Positions 34,175 to 42,011 of a stretch of 64,000 nucleotides of DNA are shown one piece after another. A program made the translations under genes and the position numbers. Numbering within the stretch: position 1 is the stretch's first letter; every line of letters starts with the position of its first letter. Source of the DNA: Aquimonas sp041395245 (GTDB lineage Bacteria > Pseudomonadota > Gammaproteobacteria > Xanthomonadales > Xanthomonadaceae). Where the stretch lies: positions 294,219 through 358,218 of the forward strand of contig JAWLAY010000005.1 in NCBI GenBank assembly GCA_041395245.1, given 5' to 3'. The notes under the pieces are model-generated. The model was not told where the DNA came from. It worked only from the letters and a program-made list of their open reading frames with translations, and made no database searches.

Positions 34175-35362
34175 TCACGGTCGCCGATCAGCGGCCGCTG
34201 CACCCGCTTGTCGCCACGCTGGCAGCAGCGCAAAGCCGGCGCAGAGTGCCGCCAGCAAAAACGCGAGCTGTCCTGATCCAATGCCCCATGCCCATCCGGC
34301 CAGAGCCGCCCCCAGAACACCCCCGACACCGGAGCCGATGCTGTAGTTGAGGCTTTGACCATTGACGCGATCCGCCGCCGAGAACAGTTCCACCAGACGT
34401 TGGGTGCTGGCGATATGGAACAGTCCGAAGCTGACCGCGTGCGACAGCTGCATCACGATCATCAGCCAAAGCGAGTCCGGCAGCAGCGCGACACATACCC
34501 ATCGGAAAGCGGTGGTGAGGATCGCCAGACGCATCCAGAATATGGCCGTGGCACGCGCCAGGATGCGACCGGCGTAGATGAACAACACAATTTCCGCCAA
34601 TACCCCGACGCCCCAGAGTGCGCCGACGACATTGGTGTCGTGGCCTGCCTGTTCCAGATGCAGGGTGTAGAACAGATAGAACGCGCCGAAGCTCAACTGC
34701 ATCAGCAGGGTCGTCAGCAAGAAGCGCTGGATCGGGCGGCGGCGCAGTAACGCGGTCAGCGACTGGCGCGTGGGAGAGTGATCGGTTTCTGTGTGGTCGA
34801 AGAACGGCGTGTTGGTGGGTGATCCCACGGGCAAGCGGGTCGCCACCAAGGTTGTGACGAGCATGGCTGCCAGCATCGTGATCGCGAGGTCGGGCGCCAT
34901 TCGGCGCTGCAATAGCTCGCCGTATACCACCGCCAGAATGATGAAGCCCAAGGAGCCCCACAATCGAATCCGGCCATAGTCGTGCTTGCGGTCAGCGAGT
35001 GCACTCAGCGTCAATGCCTCCAGCTGCGGCATGACGGCGTTGTAGAACAGACTGAACAGCCCCATTGACAGCGCCAGCCAGAACAACGAATCCGGCAGAA
35101 AAAAGCCGAAGAAGCCCACGCAGGACAAGGCCAATCCGGCGATCAACCAGGTTCGGGGCGTTTGGCTGTGGCGGGCAAGATGAGCGAACAGGGGCGGCCC
35201 GATGATGCGGGTGGCGTACCACAGCGACATCAGCGCGGACGCGGCCTGGGCGCTGTGGCCCAGTGTGGTGACCCAGCGGACGAAATAGGGCGTGAACACG
35301 CCAACGGCGGCGTAGTAACAGAAGTAGATGGCGGACAATCGCCAGTAGGGAAGTGGCTGCAT
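34175..35362 (-). CDS. MFS transporter (MFS_1-like / HcaT-type)
   Basis: This 395-residue protein has about twelve membrane helices and begins LPYWRLSAIYFCYYAAVGVF. That start, with the DRKHDYGRIRLWGSLGF segment, resembles the MFS_1-like group that includes the 3-phenylpropionate permease HcaT and nucleoside/sugar symporters. The substrate cannot be inferred from context. It ends 15 bases before the predicted tRNA promoter, so its 3' end and that promoter are close but separate. An intergenic stretch with a hairpin and MITE copy 2 lies upstream. Confidence 0.85.
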   Translation of the reverse strand: MQPLPYWRLSAIYFCYYAAVGVFTPYFVRWVTTLGHSAQAASALMSLWYATRIIGPPLFAHLARHSQTPRTWLIAGLALSCVGFFGFFLPDSLFWLALSMGLFSLFYNAVMPQLEALTLSALADRKHDYGRIRLWGSLGFIILAVVYGELLQRRMAPDLAITMLAAMLVTTLVATRLPVGSPTNTPFFDHTETDHSPTRQSLTALLRRRPIQRFLLTTLLMQLSFGAFYLFYTLHLEQAGHDTNVVGALWGVGVLAEIVLFIYAGRILARATAIFWMRLAILTTAFRWVCVALLPDSLWLMIVMQLSHAVSFGLFHIASTQRLVELFSAADRVNGQSLNYSIGSGVGGVLGAALAGWAWGIGSGQLAFLLAALCAGFALLPAWRQAGAAAADRRP

Positions 35363-35455
35363 GCCGCCATTATCAACTCAGAAAGCAGCGCGCCCGTGCG
35401 GGATCAACGACCGATGCGACGTTGATGTGGATCGCCGACGGCCGCTCCGGGTTGA

Positions 35456-35487
35456 CTTGTCAGGGTGTTGAAAAACGCCCTGACAAG
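35456..35487. repeat. near-perfect hairpin, possible IS relic
   Basis: CTTGTCAGGGTGTT and AACGCCCTGACAAG form a 14-bp stem (one G-T pair) around a GAAA loop. The stretch 35363-35583 between the MFS gene and MITE copy 2 has no convincing gene. A frame of about 45 codons starting inside the hairpin (VLKNALTRSVKVDWHEDQ) runs into the MITE and could be a broken gene fragment. The motif GTGTTGAAAAAC resembles ends of some insertion sequences, but that is from memory only. Confidence 0.5.
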
Positions 35488-35583
35488 AAGCGTCAAGGTC
35501 GACTGGCACGAAGATCAAGCGGCCCAGGTGCTTGATCGGCGCAACCTGTCGCGGGTGTTTGCGGTGACGGGGGGAATTGCTCT

Positions 35584-35748
35584 AGGAGCCTGTCGAACTT
35601 GAAGAGTCGAAGCGAAAATTCGGCTGGGCGAGGCCAGTTTTTGCCGGTTTCGCAGGGCAATCGTTGAACTATTGGCCAAGCAAGCGGCGAAAAATGGACC
35701 GTCCAGACGGATTTGCAGCCGATTCCCTTTCAAGTCCGACAGACTCCT
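35584..35748. mobile_element. 165-bp MITE-like element, copy 2
   Basis: This copy matches the element at 16273-16437 in length. I count 10 substitutions, several inside the internal palindrome, which is less perfect here (GGGCAATCGTT... AACTATTGGCC). Its ends are AGGAGCCTGTCGAACTTGAA and TTCAAGTCCGACAGACTCCT, so both terminal repeats have drifted from perfect complementarity. The 5' flank is CT, as in copy 1, while the 3' flank is CG. It sits 28 bases past the stop codon of the acyl-CoA dehydrogenase gene. Confidence 0.85.
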
Positions 35749-35775
35749 CGCAGCAAAGTCTGCGTTGAAACCCGG

Positions 35776-36933
35776 TCAGAATCGCCCTTCAAACAGTTCT
35801 CGACCGATAAGCATGCGACGAATCTCGTTGGTTCCAGCACCGATCGCATAGAGCTTGGCGTCCCGCAGCAGGCGACCCGTGGCGTACTCGTTGATGTAGC
35901 CATTGCCGCCCAGCGTCTGGATGGCCTCCAGCGTGACCTGCACGGCCGCTTCGGAAGCATGCAGCAGGCAGGACGCGGCATCGACGCGCGAACGCACGCC
36001 ACGGTCATACTCGCGCGCCACCTGATAGGCGAAGGCGCGTGCGGATTGCAGCGCGGTATACATGTCGGCGATCTTGGCCTGCATGATCCCGAAGCGACCG
36101 ATCTCGGTATCAAACTGACGCCGCTCGCGGACGTAGGGCAAGGCGATGTCCATCGCCGCCTGCATCAAGCCGATCGGGCCGCCGGACAACACCAGTCGCT
36201 CGCTGTTCAGGCCCGTCATCAGCACGCGCACGCCGTGATTGACCTCGCCAAGCACATTGCTGGCGGGAATCTCGCAGTTCTCGAACACCAGCTCGCAGGT
36301 GTTGGAACCGCGCATGCCCAACTTGTCGAGCTTTTGCGCAGTGCGGAAGCCGGGCATGCCCTTCTCGATCAGAAACGCGGTCATGGCACGCGAGCCTTCA
36401 CTGCGCTCGGCGGTGCGCATGTAGACGATCAGGACATCGGCGTCGGGACCGTTGGTGATCCACATCTTGTTGCCGTTGGCAATCCACACCTCGCCGCGAA
36501 GCTCTGCGCGACAGGCCATCGATCCAACGACATCGGAGCCCGCGCCGGGCTCGCTCATGGCCAATGCGCCGACATATTCGCCACTACACAGCTTTGGCAG
36601 GAACCGCTCGCGTTGTTCGGGCGTGCCGTGATTGAACAGGTTCTGTACGCACAGGTTGGAGTGGGCACCATATGACAGGCCCACAGAGCCGGAAGCACGA
36701 CTTATTTCCTCCATCGCTACCAGATGGGCCAGGTAGCCCATGTCGGCGCCGCCCAGTTCGTGCGGAAGCGTGATGCCGAGCAGGCCCATGTCGCCGAGTT
36801 TTCGCCATAGATCGGCCGGAAAAGCATTTTCCTGATCGATCTGCGCGGCGCGCGGAGCGATTTCGGTTTGAGCGAAGCGGGAGACGGCCTGGCGCAACGA
36901 ATCGATATCGTCGCCGAGTTCAAATGCTCGCAT
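35776..36933 (-). CDS. ivd: isovaleryl-CoA dehydrogenase
   Basis: This 385-residue acyl-CoA dehydrogenase oxidises isovaleryl-CoA to 3-methylcrotonyl-CoA in leucine degradation. It shows the isovaleryl-type signature: YGAHSNLCVQNL, ALAMSEPGAGSDVV, KMWITNGPDADVLIVY, KLDKLGMRGSNTCELVFE, the catalytic base Glu245 in LNSERLVLSGGP, and the C-terminal GGNGYINEYATGRLLRDAKL with GAGTNEIRR. The liu/ivd partners (methylcrotonyl-CoA carboxylase and others) are not in the window. The start at 36933 gives MRAFELGDDID. Confidence 0.92.
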   Translation of the reverse strand: MRAFELGDDIDSLRQAVSRFAQTEIAPRAAQIDQENAFPADLWRKLGDMGLLGITLPHELGGADMGYLAHLVAMEEISRASGSVGLSYGAHSNLCVQNLFNHGTPEQRERFLPKLCSGEYVGALAMSEPGAGSDVVGSMACRAELRGEVWIANGNKMWITNGPDADVLIVYMRTAERSEGSRAMTAFLIEKGMPGFRTAQKLDKLGMRGSNTCELVFENCEIPASNVLGEVNHGVRVLMTGLNSERLVLSGGPIGLMQAAMDIALPYVRERRQFDTEIGRFGIMQAKIADMYTALQSARAFAYQVAREYDRGVRSRVDAASCLLHASEAAVQVTLEAIQTLGGNGYINEYATGRLLRDAKLYAIGAGTNEIRRMLIGRELFEGRF

Positions 36934-37097
36934 GGGAAAGTCCTGCTGAAGAGGTCAGCCGCGGGGGCGGGGTCGCGTATGGTAACCAGCAATGCTTGCC
37001 GCCTCACGGCACGCTGCAATGTGACGGACGGATGTCTGATTCACGCACCGTTTTGCGTTCTGCAGAACACGACGTTTTTTGCTCAAGGAGAATCACG

Positions 37098-37676
37098 ATG
37101 TTTCGAGTAATCGGTCTGCTGTTGCTTTCTATCAGTGCGGTGCCGACGGCACTCGCTGCGCCGCGTGAAGCGGTGCTGGCCGCCTTCGATGCGGTGCTTG
37201 CTGCGGGACATTATCGGGTCGAGGTCACAACCGTCACCGGCAAGCGCGAACACGTGATGCAACTGGACGTGGCGTTTCCAAACCGCTTTCATCTGCGCAG
37301 CCCCGATAGCGAGATGATCCTGTTGCCTGGTGGAACATGGATGCGTGTCGAGCAGGATTGGATGCGCATGCCTGTCGACATGTCGAAAACCGTCGAGGCG
37401 TACACAGATCGCGCAATCCAGCAGGCTCGCACGTCGATCGCGGACGTGACATTGGTTGCGGATGGCGAGGTCGCAGGCTGCGATGCGCTCACCTACGCCT
37501 ACCGCCAGACGGGCGAATTCCTCGGCAAGCATTCCGACAGTCAGGTCGAGATGTCGATTTGCAAGGAGACGGGCTTGCCAAGCCAGATCGTCACCCGCAG
37601 TGGGACGGAACGTAAGCCCACCGTGGTCACGTCTGTTTACGACTTTAACGCCGAGATCCGTATTGAGGCGCCCTGA
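37098..37676 (+). CDS. periplasmic hypothetical protein
   Basis: The protein (192 residues) begins with a clear signal peptide (MFRVIGLLLLSISAVPTALA, cleavage near residue 20) and continues as a beta-rich domain. The order of elements (HYRVEVTTVTGKREHVMQLDVAFPNRFHL, then MILLPGGTWMRVEQDW) recalls LolA/LppX-like lipid-binding folds, but the similarity is only general. Two cysteines (in GCDALTYAY and SICKETG) could form a disulphide. The ATG at 37098 has an AAGGAG site 8 bases upstream. It is divergent from ivd. Function unknown. Confidence 0.75.
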   Translation: MFRVIGLLLLSISAVPTALAAPREAVLAAFDAVLAAGHYRVEVTTVTGKREHVMQLDVAFPNRFHLRSPDSEMILLPGGTWMRVEQDWMRMPVDMSKTVEAYTDRAIQQARTSIADVTLVADGEVAGCDALTYAYRQTGEFLGKHSDSQVEMSICKETGLPSQIVTRSGTERKPTVVTSVYDFNAEIRIEAP

Positions 37677-37823
37677 GCCTTCCGCAATGCAGCGCGTGAC
37701 GCGGGTGGGACAATGCAGACTCGCGTCGAGAAACGCAGCTGGGGGGCTGACTCAACGCACGGAGTGCAGCGCCGCCACCGAGCCGTGCCGCGAGGATGAC
37801 GGCACCGATGCGCTTACACGACC

Positions 37824-38105
37824 CTATCGGTCGGCGAATTCGCGGTCCAGTGTCTGTTCGATTTCGCGTTCGATGCTGCCGCGAAACGCGCCCATCAGAA
37901 ACCCCAGCTCCACCGACACCACGAGCAAGCCCTTGCTGACCTTGATGTGTCCGCTGACGCCACTGCGGTGGAAATCCAGGGTGTTGCCGGACCACTCCCA
38001 TTCGATGTCGAAGCGCTCGGACAGCTTTTCTGCGACATGCGAAACAGCGGCGCGTGCATCCTTGATGGAAAGTGGATGCTTGCGTTCGATGAAGATATTG
38101 GCCAT
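37824..38105 (-). CDS. polyhydroxyalkanoic acid system family protein
   Basis: This 93-residue protein begins MANIFIERKHPLSIKDARAAV and ends with GSIEREIEQTLDREF. It matches the small PHA_gran_rgn family (PF09650), proteins found near polyhydroxyalkanoate genes in some bacteria. No PHA synthase or phasin gene lies nearby, so a role in PHA granules is not supported by context. The start is the ATG at 38105; the longer frame adds residues of no family character. The 147 bases between the periplasmic protein gene and this stop codon show no gene. Confidence 0.8.
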   Translation of the reverse strand: MANIFIERKHPLSIKDARAAVSHVAEKLSERFDIEWEWSGNTLDFHRSGVSGHIKVSKGLLVVSVELGFLMGAFRGSIEREIEQTLDREFADR

Positions 38106-38267
38106 GCAGAGTGTCCGTACGCAGAGTCGCTTGATCATGCCGCAAGCCGTGTTCGCGCGCACGTGGCGGGCGCAGCATCGCCTGGCATGCGAGTGTCACC
38201 AGAGGGGCGTGTCTCCGTGTTCGGGCGTGGCATCTCGTCGCGCGTCGGCAAACTGGTAGGATTTGGT

Positions 38268-39095
38268 ATGCGTTTGATTGTTCGACATACCCAACCGATT
38301 GAGCTGACGCTGACGCTGGCGCAGGGCAGCGTCAGCATCGGCTCGGCAGCCGACGACAGTGCCTGCATCGTCGATGCCGGCCTGAAGCCTGCGCATGCGG
38401 TGATTGGCTGGGGTTTCGATGGCCGTTTGCTGGTGATCAAACTGGCGGCGGGTGCGCGCGCCCATGTCAATGGCCGCCCGATTGCCGAAATGGCGATTCT
38501 GCGCGCCGGGGATTCGGTCATGCTGCAGCAACTGCGTGTCGACTTGTGCGCCGATCAAGCCAATCTGCTTGAACTGCAAGCCGCACTGGCGGCACGTTCA
38601 CACGTGCCCGCCGGTGTGAAAATCGTTCTTCGCTGCGTCGCCGGCCCCCTGTTTGGCCAGAGTCTCTCGCTTCGCGAGCCGGTTTCGCTTCTGGGCGGGA
38701 ACCGTGTGCAATTCGGCCCCTGCGACATCACCTCGGCGGTGATGCTGTACTGGCTGGCCGACCATGCATTGGTATTGGCGGGTGCTGACGCAACGGATAT
38801 CGAATTAAATGGCTACCAAGGCAGGGCGGGTAGCCTGCATTCCGGTGATCAGTTGCGCATGGGTGACTCGCGCTTCGTGCTGGAAGCGCCGGGGGTTGTC
38901 AGCCGCCGAGCAGGCCAACACGACGTGGTTACCCCTGTTTATGGTCAGAAAGTATTGGAGCTGCCGACCGCTGCCGCATCGACCTTGCAACTCGAGGGTT
39001 CCAACACCGCCAAGCGAGGCTTGCTGGTCACGCTGGCCATGGCAGGCTTGATAGCGGTGATCTTGCTGGCGCTACTGCTTTTCGTGCCGCATTGA
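38268..39095 (+). CDS. tail-anchored FHA-domain protein
   Basis: This 275-residue protein has an N-terminal forkhead-associated-like domain (GSVSIGSAADDSACI ... PAHAVIGW ... AHVNGRPI, about 18-75) and a second, less clear FHA-like module (about 118-215: LGGNRVQFGPCDI ... IELNGYQGRAGSLHSGDQLRMG). One C-terminal membrane helix (about 248-272) leaves almost nothing outside. FHA domains bind phosphothreonine peptides, so it is a possible target or partner of the Ser/Thr kinase encoded about 5 kb away. The ATG at 38268 was chosen because the upstream in-frame region runs over the PHA-system gene. It overlaps msrQ by 24 bases tail to tail. Confidence 0.75.
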   Translation: MRLIVRHTQPIELTLTLAQGSVSIGSAADDSACIVDAGLKPAHAVIGWGFDGRLLVIKLAAGARAHVNGRPIAEMAILRAGDSVMLQQLRVDLCADQANLLELQAALAARSHVPAGVKIVLRCVAGPLFGQSLSLREPVSLLGGNRVQFGPCDITSAVMLYWLADHALVLAGADATDIELNGYQGRAGSLHSGDQLRMGDSRFVLEAPGVVSRRAGQHDVVTPVYGQKVLELPTAAASTLQLEGSNTAKRGLLVTLAMAGLIAVILLALLLFVPH

Positions 39096-39695
39096 TCTGG
39101 AGCCTGCGGTGGTCAGTCGCAGGCTTGCCATCAGCCGCGCCAGCAGGAGGATCAACAACCAAGGCGCTTGCCAGCTGGCGTTGCCGAATCCCGCCTTCTC
39201 TTGCCAGATGGCGTGCGCAAGGGCGAGCGGCGCGGCGATGAAGACCAGTCGATGCAGTGACTTCCAGTGCTTGCCAAGCCTGCGCACCGACGCTTTGGTT
39301 GACGTTGCGGCCAGCGCCAGCAACAGTAGCCAGACTAGGGCACCGAGTGTGATGTAGGGGCGCTTGAGCAGATCTTCAGCGAGTTGGGGCCAATAGCCAC
39401 CCAGATCCAGCACCACGTAGACAAGGACGTGAAGACTTGCCCAGACAAAGGCCCAGAGGCCCAGCATGCGTCGCAGACGCAACGGCCACTGCCAGTGGGT
39501 GAGCATTCGCAGCGGACGCGCCGACAGACTCAGCAGCAGGAAGATGATTGCGGCCTGGCCGCTGTAAAGGGTGAGTTCGGCGACCGGATCGGCGCCGAGT
39601 GCTTCGTTGAAGACGGCATGGCTCAGCCAAAGTAGGGGCACTAGTGCCACGCTATGGGCGAGCAGCGCCGTTCCTGTCTCCTTGCGGAATCGCAT
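39072..39695 (-). CDS. msrQ: MsrQ, heme-binding membrane subunit of the methionine sulfoxide reductase system
   Basis: MsrQ (YedZ) is an inner-membrane b-type heme protein that passes electrons from the quinone pool to periplasmic MsrP. The 207-residue protein has about six membrane helices and conserved heme-ligand histidines in ASLHVLVYVVLD and in KSLHRLVFIAAPLALAHAIW. The ATG at 39695 overlaps the msrP stop by one base (TGATG); a GTG 9 bases upstream is an alternative. It is downstream of msrP on the minus strand and overlaps the FHA gene tail to tail. Confidence 0.93.
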   Translation of the reverse strand: MRFRKETGTALLAHSVALVPLLWLSHAVFNEALGADPVAELTLYSGQAAIIFLLLSLSARPLRMLTHWQWPLRLRRMLGLWAFVWASLHVLVYVVLDLGGYWPQLAEDLLKRPYITLGALVWLLLLALAATSTKASVRRLGKHWKSLHRLVFIAAPLALAHAIWQEKAGFGNASWQAPWLLILLLARLMASLRLTTAGSRSMRHEKQ

Positions 39696-40660
39696 CAGAA
39701 CCACGTTCGCAAATCCATGTCGCGATAAAGATGGGCAACCTGGGCTGCGTATCCATTGAACGGCAGCGTCGGCACACGTGGCGCAAAGGCGCGATTGCCA
39801 TCACCTGCCAGGCGCCGCTCCGAACGCTGGCTCCAACGCGGATGATCGACCTCTGGATTGACGTTGGCGTAGAAGCCGTATTCGGAAGGCTGCATCCGGT
39901 TCCACGAGGTCTCTGGTTGCTCGCTCGTAAAGCGAATGCGGGTGATCGACTTGATGCTCTTGAAGCCGTACTTCCAGGGCACGACCAAGCGGACGGGCGC
40001 GCCATTCTGAGCCGGGAGATCACGGCGATACATGCCGGTCGCCAGCAGCGTCAACGGGTGCATCGCCTCGTCCATTCGCAGTCCTTCCGTATACGGCCAG
40101 TCCAGTATCGACGTCCTGACACCGGGCATCTGGTTTGGATCGGCGAGCGACTCGAAGGCGACGAAGCGTGCTTCGGCAGTTGGTTTGCAGCGTGCGATGA
40201 CCTGCGCAAGGGGAACGCCCAACCAGGGGATCACCATGGACCAGGCTTCCACGCAACGAAGTCGGTAGATCCGCTCGACTCGTTCCTCATTAGGCACCAG
40301 CTCCTGTAGTGAAAAGGTGCGCGCATTTTCAACCAGGCCCGTGACCTCGATGTCCCACGGCGACGTGCGCAACTGCCCGGCGTAGCGCCTGGGGTCCGCC
40401 TTGCCGGTGCCGAATTCGTAGAAGTTGTTGTATGAGGTGGCGTCTTCGAATCGCGTCATCGCGTCATCGGCGAAGAATGGATCCGCATCGACAGGTCCAA
40501 GTGAAGTGGTGGTGGTCTCACTCTCCGGTGCGCGTTCCGCGCAGGCCACGAGTGGCCAGGCGCTGGCACTCAGGCCCAGCATTCGCAGGTAGCGACGTCT
40601 CTCCACGTAAATAGTTTCGGGTGTGACGGCCTCTTGGGTGTCGCGGGTTACTGGTGGCAT
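39695..40660 (-). CDS. msrP: MsrP, molybdenum-dependent periplasmic protein-methionine-sulfoxide reductase
   Basis: MsrP (YedY) reduces methionine sulfoxide in periplasmic proteins with a molybdopterin cofactor. The 321-residue protein has the molybdenum-ligand Cys136 in YRLRCVEAWSMVIPWLG, the DPNQMPG and LDWPYTEGLRMDEAMHPLTL segments, and the C-terminal PLFNGY-like end. The N terminus has a twin-arginine motif RRRYLRMLG for Tat export and then LVAC, a plausible lipobox, so it may be a membrane-anchored lipoprotein rather than soluble. The ATG at 40660 was chosen over the longer frame because it puts the Tat signal near the N terminus. Confidence 0.94.
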   Translation of the reverse strand: MPPVTRDTQEAVTPETIYVERRRYLRMLGLSASAWPLVACAERAPESETTTTSLGPVDADPFFADDAMTRFEDATSYNNFYEFGTGKADPRRYAGQLRTSPWDIEVTGLVENARTFSLQELVPNEERVERIYRLRCVEAWSMVIPWLGVPLAQVIARCKPTAEARFVAFESLADPNQMPGVRTSILDWPYTEGLRMDEAMHPLTLLATGMYRRDLPAQNGAPVRLVVPWKYGFKSIKSITRIRFTSEQPETSWNRMQPSEYGFYANVNPEVDHPRWSQRSERRLAGDGNRAFAPRVPTLPFNGYAAQVAHLYRDMDLRTWF

Positions 40661-40839
40661 GTCGCATCCCTCTCGCTGACGGTATGGCAGAGAGAGTAGG
40701 GCAAGGCGCGAAACGATTCGCGAAGGCGTTGTCATGAGTGCGGATCAGCCAGCTTGGCATGAGCGTAGTCACGCGCTTTCGTGCTGCGTTGCCGCATGCT
40801 AGTGTCCGGTGTTTCGCCAGTTGGATCGACGGAGCAGGC

Positions 40840-41925
40840 ATGTCGCGCGCATTCAATTTCAGTGCTGGCCCCGCCGCGTTGCCGGAGAGCGTGTTGCAAC
40901 AGGCGCGCGAGGAGTGCCTTGAATGGCAAGGCGCACGCGCATCGGTGATGGAGATCAGTCATCGCGGCAAGGATTTCATGCGAATCGCCGCGCAGGCCGA
41001 ACAAGACCTTCGCGAACTATTGAAGGTGCCCGACAACTACCGCGTGCTGTTCCTGCAAGGTGGCGCGACCCAACACTTTGCGCAGATTCCGATGAATCTC
41101 TGCACGCCGGACCAGAGCGCCGACTACATCGTCACTGGTGCATGGGGACAAAAGGCTGTGTCAGAAGCGGCGCCGTACGTGAACCCTCGCGTGGCGGTCG
41201 ACATGAAAGCCTGCGCCTACACCGATGTGCCCACCAGCGTGGGTGAGGTCATCGATCCGGCGGCGGCCTACGTCCACTACACCCCCAACGAAACCATCCA
41301 TGGCGTCGAGTTCCATTCGATCCCCGATGTGGGTGATGTTCCTTTGATCGGGGACTTCTCATCGACCATCCTGTCGCGACCGCTGGACGTGTCACGTTTC
41401 GGCCTGATCTATGCGGGCGCGCAAAAAAACATCGGGCCATCCGGGCTGGTGCTGGTCATCGCGCGCGATGACCTGTTGCAGAATGCGAAGCCGAGAACCG
41501 CCAAAGTCCTGAGCTATGCCGCGCAGGCCGCCAATGACTCGATGCTCAACACCCCGCCGACATTCGCCTGGTATCTGGCAGGGCTGGTTTTCAAGTGGTT
41601 GCGGGAACTCGGCGGTCTGGAGGTGATCGAGCAGCGCAATATCGCGAAAGCCGAAATGCTGTACGCCTGTATCGATGAGTCAGGTGGTTTTTTTCGCAAT
41701 CCGGTTGCGCGGTGTGCACGCTCGCGAATGAACGTGCCATTTACCTTGCACGAAAGTCGGCTGGATGGGCTGTTTCTGCAGGAGTCGGAGGCGGCAGGAT
41801 TGCTGGCGTTGAAGGGGCACAAGGCGGTCGGTGGCATGCGGGCGTCGATCTATAACGCGATGCCCGTCGAAGGGGTCGCCGTACTTACTGCCTTCATGCG
41901 CGAGTTTGTCCGGCGCCACGGATGA
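40840..41925 (+). CDS. serC: phosphoserine aminotransferase
   Basis: SerC makes phosphoserine from 3-phosphohydroxypyruvate and also acts in pyridoxal phosphate synthesis. The 361-residue protein starts MSRAFNFSAGPAALPESVL, has the PLP lysine Lys196 in GAQKNIGPSG, and has the HKAVGGMRASIYNAMP C-terminal signature. GGAG lies 7 bases upstream of the ATG at 40840. It begins the serC-pheA-aroA-cmk-rpsA-ihfB cluster. gyrA, often upstream of serC in relatives, is replaced here by divergent msrP. Confidence 0.96.
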   Translation: MSRAFNFSAGPAALPESVLQQAREECLEWQGARASVMEISHRGKDFMRIAAQAEQDLRELLKVPDNYRVLFLQGGATQHFAQIPMNLCTPDQSADYIVTGAWGQKAVSEAAPYVNPRVAVDMKACAYTDVPTSVGEVIDPAAAYVHYTPNETIHGVEFHSIPDVGDVPLIGDFSSTILSRPLDVSRFGLIYAGAQKNIGPSGLVLVIARDDLLQNAKPRTAKVLSYAAQAANDSMLNTPPTFAWYLAGLVFKWLRELGGLEVIEQRNIAKAEMLYACIDESGGFFRNPVARCARSRMNVPFTLHESRLDGLFLQESEAAGLLALKGHKAVGGMRASIYNAMPVEGVAVLTAFMREFVRRHG

Positions 41926-42011
41926 AGGTCGAACTGTCCTAATCTCCGCATGCCTCTGCCCGTGACGCATTCCGCGTGGCATCGTGCGCACCGAACCGAG
42001 TGAATCCGAGC

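Noticed and set aside
35515..35733. 72-codon frame through MITE copy 2
   Set aside because: Similar short frames arise in both MITE copies because the repeat is read through. There is no evidence for translation.
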